Below, one piece after another: positions 60,268 through 64,000 of a stretch of 64,000 bases of DNA (within the stretch, counting starts at the first letter, position 1; every line of letters begins with the position of its first letter). A model generated the notes under the pieces. The model had not been told where the DNA came from and searched no databases. It saw only the letters and a program-made list of their open reading frames with translations. Both the position numbers and the translations under genes were made by a program. Source of the stretch: Reichenbachiella carrageenanivorans (GTDB lineage: Bacteria > Bacteroidota > Bacteroidia > Cytophagales > Cyclobacteriaceae); the NCBI RefSeq assembly GCF_025639805.1, contig NZ_CP106735.1, positions 1,490,001 to 1,554,000 on the forward strand. The letters run 5' to 3'.

Positions 60268-60977
60268 AAACTTATAAACATCTGTTTTTTGATCTTGATC
60301 ACACGCTTTGGGATTGGGATGCTAATGCTTCTGAAACCCTAATCGAGCTGTATCATCGGTATGACTTGGGCAAATACGGTGTGTTGAATGCTGATTTGTT
60401 TAGAGACGTATTTTTTCATGAAAATACAATTTTGTGGAAAGAGTTGGATGCTGGCAGGATAGACAAGTTTTACTTGCGTAACCACCGATTTAGGATCGTG
60501 ATGGAGGCCGTCAATGCCAATATGAAAAGTATCAAGGAAGATCTGCTAGTGGATATCAATGCTAATTTTCTCAAGGAGTGTTCTCAAAAAAAGCGAGTGA
60601 TAGAAGGTGCTTTTGAGGTGTTAGATTATTGTAAAGACAAATTTGATTTGCACATTATTACTAATGGATTCGAAGAAGTGCAATCCATCAAAATGGAATA
60701 CTCAGGGTTGGATAAATATTTTGATAAAATTATCACTTCAGAAAAAGCGGGGCATAAAAAACCAAATGCAGGCATTTACCAATATGCCATCAAGCACACT
60801 GGTGCAGTGCTAGAGGATTCTTTGATGATTGGCGATAACCTGATGACCGACATCAAAGGCGCTAGAGACTATGGAATGGATCAGGTCTATTATAATCCTC
60901 TAGGTCAGGCATATTCAGATGATGTTACCCTTGAAATCACCGAATTGAGACAAATCATACCCTTTTTGGAAGGCTAG
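60264..60977 (+). CDS. HAD-family noncanonical pyrimidine nucleotidase, YjjG type
   Basis: A 237-aa HAD hydrolase. Motif I is FFDLDHTLWDWD (nucleophile Asp and acid Asp), motif II is HIITNGF, and motif IV is MIGDNLMTDIKGA. The DLDHTLWD version and helical cap (about 20-100) are typical of YjjG, a 5'-nucleotidase that removes aberrant pyrimidine nucleotides. The start is TTG at 60264, overlapping the ArsR gene's stop. Coupling to an ArsR-like regulator is unusual. Confidence 0.88.
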   Translation: MKTYKHLFFDLDHTLWDWDANASETLIELYHRYDLGKYGVLNADLFRDVFFHENTILWKELDAGRIDKFYLRNHRFRIVMEAVNANMKSIKEDLLVDINANFLKECSQKKRVIEGAFEVLDYCKDKFDLHIITNGFEEVQSIKMEYSGLDKYFDKIITSEKAGHKKPNAGIYQYAIKHTGAVLEDSLMIGDNLMTDIKGARDYGMDQVYYNPLGQAYSDDVTLEITELRQIIPFLEG

Positions 60978-61025
60978 TGGGGAGTTAAAATTGGTTAAAT
61001 GCAGACCGATACATACTCAAAACCG

Positions 61026-61033
61026 TAAATTTG
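61026..61033 (+). promoter_or_regulatory. -7 box (TAAATTTG) before the RprX-like kinase
   Basis: Exact TAnnTTTG match ending 4 bp before the ATG at 61038, implying a leaderless mRNA. No TTG at 17-23 bp upstream. Confidence 0.5.
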
Positions 61034-61037
61034 AAAC

Positions 61038-62648
61038 ATGAATAAAATGGCTATTCGGGGGTTGATAGTGGCTATGGGGCTTTCGCTTCTAGGGTTGGTG
61101 GTCTTTCAGGTGTATTGGATTGGCAGTATCGTTAGTGCCAATGAGGAGGCTTTTAAGCGAAATGTGCAAGATGCTCTGACGACCGTGGCACAAAAGCTGG
61201 AAAAGAAGGAGGCTCTGATTGTGGCAGTGGATAATTTTCACACCAATTTTGCTTTTAAAAGCCCTTCTGAAAATGACTCTACGCAGTTTGAGTTGATCGA
61301 AAGCACGTTTGAGAAGAAGGTCATTCAAGTGCAGGATTATGCTAAGGACACGGCTCGTCGACCAGAGTGGCTGAGTTTTTACTTTGACTCTGAAAAAGGG
61401 AATGCCAAAAATATGGCAGTAAAGTTTACCGAAGAGTCTTCTGATGAGCATAATGTCAGCATTTTCATCAAAGAAGATGAAATGGATTCTATCATCACCA
61501 ACAATTTAGAATATCAAAAGCGGTTGAAGCGAATTGCTAAAAAAAGCGAATATGTGCAATTGGCCATGCATGAGCTATTTGCCGGAGTGAAATCTCTCAA
61601 AAGCCGAATCAATGAAGAAGAAACAGATTCCCTACTAAAAGTCACTTTGCTAGACGAAGGGATCGATTTGGCGTATGATTTTGGGATATTTGATCCATTG
61701 GAAGAAAAGTTCACTATTCAACAGATCGTAGACAGCAAGTCGGCATTGCAATCCTCAGATCTCAGAGCGTCTTTGTTTCCCAACGACATTATGGGTGCTG
61801 CGGGCTATTTGGTGGTCAGATTTCCAGGTCAGCACACTTATCTGTTGGGCAAAATATGGTTCACCTTGCTGTCGTCTGTAGTATTTATTGTGATTATACT
61901 GGTATGTTTTTCTTATGCCATCCACACCATATTTCAACAAAAAAAATTGTCTGAGATCAAAAATGATTTCATCAACAACATGACCCACGAGTTTAAAACG
62001 CCTATTTCTACAGTATCATTGGCCTGCGAGGCCTTGCGCGATGAGCAAATCAGGAATACAGAGGGACTTAAAGAACGATATTTGAGCATTATCCATGATG
62101 AAAACAAGCGACTAGGCTTGCAAGTAGAAAAAGTGCTACAAATGGCTGTGATCGAGCGAAACGACTTCAAACTTAAATTGGAAGAAGTAAACGTGCATGA
62201 AATCATCGAAAAAGCGATAGCCAATATCATGATACAAGTAACTAATAAAGGGGGAGAACTCACCAAGGACCTCAAAGCGATTAATCAAACTCTAGTAGCG
62301 GATCAGATGCATTTGACTAACATTGTTTATAATCTATTGGACAATGCAAATAAATATTCGGCCGAGGAGCCGTCGATCAAGGTAACGACACTTGACTATG
62401 CTCATGGCATCATGATCAAAATAACAGATCATGGTATAGGGATGTCCAAGGACTTGGTCAGTAAAATATTCGATAAATTTTACCGAATTCCTACGGGCAA
62501 CCTGCACGATGTCAAAGGCTTTGGCTTGGGGCTGGCTTATGTAAAAAGCATGGTGGAGGCTCACGGAGGGTCGATAGAAGTAAAAAGTGAATTGAAAAAA
62601 GGCAGCGAGTTTACGGTCTTTTTGCCGTATCACCTAAACGAACAATGA
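61038..62648 (+). CDS. Sensor histidine kinase (RprX-like)
   Basis: A 536-aa kinase with an N-terminal membrane helix (about 5-28), a periplasmic region (about 30-270), a second helix (about 275-300), HisKA with the phospho-acceptor His near 317 in NNMTHEFKTPIST, and HATPase with NLLDNANKYSAE, DHGIGMS and GFGLGLAYVK. The OmpR-type regulator follows after one base. The arrangement resembles the RprX-RprY pair of Bacteroides, so that parallel is suggested but not proven. An ATG at 61047 is also possible, giving three fewer residues. Confidence 0.92.
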   Translation: MNKMAIRGLIVAMGLSLLGLVVFQVYWIGSIVSANEEAFKRNVQDALTTVAQKLEKKEALIVAVDNFHTNFAFKSPSENDSTQFELIESTFEKKVIQVQDYAKDTARRPEWLSFYFDSEKGNAKNMAVKFTEESSDEHNVSIFIKEDEMDSIITNNLEYQKRLKRIAKKSEYVQLAMHELFAGVKSLKSRINEEETDSLLKVTLLDEGIDLAYDFGIFDPLEEKFTIQQIVDSKSALQSSDLRASLFPNDIMGAAGYLVVRFPGQHTYLLGKIWFTLLSSVVFIVIILVCFSYAIHTIFQQKKLSEIKNDFINNMTHEFKTPISTVSLACEALRDEQIRNTEGLKERYLSIIHDENKRLGLQVEKVLQMAVIERNDFKLKLEEVNVHEIIEKAIANIMIQVTNKGGELTKDLKAINQTLVADQMHLTNIVYNLLDNANKYSAEEPSIKVTTLDYAHGIMIKITDHGIGMSKDLVSKIFDKFYRIPTGNLHDVKGFGLGLAYVKSMVEAHGGSIEVKSELKKGSEFTVFLPYHLNEQ

Positions 62649-62649
62649 G

Positions 62650-63345
62650 ATGAGCAAAATCAAAATACTTTTGGTAGAGGACGACCCTAATTTAGGACAG
62701 ATTCTCAATGAATATTTACAACTCAAAGGCTACGAAACTGTTTTGTGTCAGGATGGAGAAGCTGGTTTTGCAGCTTTTCAGCAGGGCGGTTTTGATTTTT
62801 GTATTCTTGATGTGATGATGCCCAAGAAGGATGGTTTTTCCCTTGCTCGTGATATCCGAGCCATGGACAAGCAGACGCCTATGATATTTCTTACGGCCAA
62901 GTCCATGAAAGAAGACACCATCGAAGGCCTGAAAATAGGAGCCGACGATTACTTGACAAAGCCCTTCAGTATGGAAGAGCTACTTCTGAGGATACAGGCC
63001 ATTTTGAAACGCACACACACGGGCGGAAACTCAAAAAGTACGACCACGGCTTACGAACTTGGATCCTTGGTGTTTAGGTATGACAAAAGCGTGCTAGAGC
63101 GACCTTCTGGCGATGTAAAGCTCACTTCTCGTGAAAACGAATTGCTCAAGTTATTCTGTGACCATATGAACGAAACTCTGGATCGTAGTGTGGCACTTAT
63201 GGCAATTTGGAAAGACGATAGTTATTTCAATGCCAGAAGTATGGATGTGTACATTGCCAAGCTTAGAAAATACATAAAAGAAGAAGAAGGAATCCATATT
63301 TTGACTGTGCATGGGCAGGGTTTTAAGCTTGTGAAAATCGACTAA
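62650..63345 (+). CDS. OmpR-family response regulator (RprY-like)
   Basis: A 231-aa regulator with a receiver domain (about residues 1-120; Asp near 53 in CILDVMMPKKDG, Lys in YLTKPFSMEELLLRI) and a C-terminal winged helix for DNA binding (about 132-231; LTSRENELLKLFCDHMN, SMDVYIAKLRKYI). It starts one base after the kinase stop and is the last gene of the unit. The next gene, hisA-like, is 152 bp away. Confidence 0.94.
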   Translation: MSKIKILLVEDDPNLGQILNEYLQLKGYETVLCQDGEAGFAAFQQGGFDFCILDVMMPKKDGFSLARDIRAMDKQTPMIFLTAKSMKEDTIEGLKIGADDYLTKPFSMEELLLRIQAILKRTHTGGNSKSTTTAYELGSLVFRYDKSVLERPSGDVKLTSRENELLKLFCDHMNETLDRSVALMAIWKDDSYFNARSMDVYIAKLRKYIKEEEGIHILTVHGQGFKLVKID

Positions 63346-63497
63346 ATTTCTTATCTTGGCTATCAGCCTAATCTCCATTTGGGCTTCGCTTGACTGATTC
63401 AATTCGATTGTCGTAGAATTAACAATTCTTTAAAACCTGCAAAGGGCAAAGTCATTCTACAATAGCTTTATTTGTTTACCCGAAAACCCAAAAATGT

Positions 63498-64000
63498 ATG
63501 CAACTAGTACCTTCTATATCAATCAAAGATGGTAAAGTAACCAGACTGACCAGAGGCGATTATGCCACAGGTAAAATTTATAATGAAAGCCCAGTAGACT
63601 TGGCTCGTCAGTTTGAAGATCATGGAATCAAAAGACTACATGTGATTGATTTGGATGGTGCTAAAAAAGGTGCGCCAGTTAACTACCATATACTAGAAAT
63701 GATGGCTGGCTATTCCAATATTTCTATCAACTTCTCTGGAGGAATCCATACAGATGGCGATGTGACTAAGTCTTTTGAGTTTGGAGCGGAAAGCATCACT
63801 TCTGCGACGATGGCGGTATATAAGCCCGATTTGTTTACTTCTTGGATGATGTCATATGGCAGAGAAAAGATAGCTCTAGGGGCAGATGCCTTGGATGGAT
63901 TGTTGCGAGTAGGAGGTTGGCAGAAGGGTACTAAAGTGGACTTGATGGAACACATCGAATATTTTTATTCTCGAGGATTGAAATATTTGAAAACAACAGA
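63498..64000 (+). CDS. HisA-like phosphoribosyl isomerase (3' end outside the window)
   Basis: The first 167 codons of a protein of the HisA/HisF TIM-barrel family; HisA isomerises ProFAR to PRFAR in histidine synthesis. Family segments are QLVPSISIKDGKVTRLTRGDY at the start, KRLHVIDLDGAKKG, a phosphate-binding INFSGGIHTDGDV, and LGADALDGLLRVGGWQ with the conserved Asp. The usual first catalytic Asp (VPAID-like, residue 8) is Ser8 here. The ATG at 63498 is used. A 152-bp gap with a small AGAATT/AATTCT stem (63415-63429) precedes it. No other histidine gene is in the window. Confidence 0.8.
   Translation, partial: MQLVPSISIKDGKVTRLTRGDYATGKIYNESPVDLARQFEDHGIKRLHVIDLDGAKKGAPVNYHILEMMAGYSNISINFSGGIHTDGDVTKSFEFGAESITSATMAVYKPDLFTSWMMSYGREKIALGADALDGLLRVGGWQKGTKVDLMEHIEYFYSRGLKYLKTT

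Overview
The window is chromosomal DNA from a member of the phylum Bacteroidota, most likely a marine or gliding Cytophagales-type bacterium. The phylum call rests on several independent signs: repeated promoter -7 boxes of the form TAnnTTTG, surface proteins with type IX secretion (T9SS) C-terminal sorting tails, the conserved cluster flippase / TPR protein / DUF4292 lipoprotein / EnvC-like protein, the small-protein-kbl pair, an archaeal/eukaryotic-type ProS, and the FadL-like (OMPP1) outer-membrane protein. The genus is inference only. No rRNA, CRISPR array, insertion sequence, integrase or phage gene was seen. There is one tRNA (Ala-GGC).

Layout. 0-8 kb: a TIP30-like oxidoreductase, D-aminoacyl-tRNA deacylase and a MazG-like pyrophosphohydrolase overlap in one unit; then a lipase-like hydrolase and dusB on the minus strand; then CPBP protease / DUF2007 / cdsA, glutamate dehydrogenase and psd (phospholipid synthesis). 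8-16 kb: a minus-strand DksA-like / scpB / pseudouridine synthase operon, a YifB ATPase, a translationally coupled pair of unrecognised genes (58 aa and 501 aa), nth, and an ECF sigma factor with a small putative anti-sigma partner. 16-31 kb: DEAD-box helicase, cupin, a TPR histidine kinase coupled to a 118-aa protein, tRNA-Ala, gpmI, the EnvC cluster, an enoyl-CoA hydratase, and two 374-aa T9SS paralogues. 32-41 kb: an operon of small protein / kbl / truA / ABC transporter / aroK, an OMPP1 porin, a Gly/Tyr- and Ser/Arg-rich secreted protein, and proS. 41-50 kb: nfeD-floA, a CarboxypepD-type protein, a 49-aa small gene, a giant lamin-tail/Ig-repeat secreted protein, and asd. 50-64 kb: a THUMP-like methyltransferase, a BspA-type repeat surface protein gene bracketed by 44-bp direct repeats, an exonuclease/GIY-YIG fusion, two two-component systems, lipB, an ArsR regulator with a YjjG-type phosphatase, and the first 167 codons of a hisA-like gene.

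Most of the window is housekeeping. The most unusual points are: (1) a roughly 2.27-kb segment at 51.8-54.1 kb that carries a BspA-family gene and is flanked by a 44-bp direct repeat of the 3' end of the upstream methyltransferase gene, with no recombinase in it; (2) a hisA-like gene in which the usual catalytic Asp near residue 8 is Ser; (3) at least five genes whose -7 box ends only 4-7 nt before the start codon, implying leaderless mRNAs; (4) very short genes (58 and 49 aa) and coupled gene pairs of unknown function; and (5) a terminator-like RNA structure laid over the start of the 42.8-kb gene.
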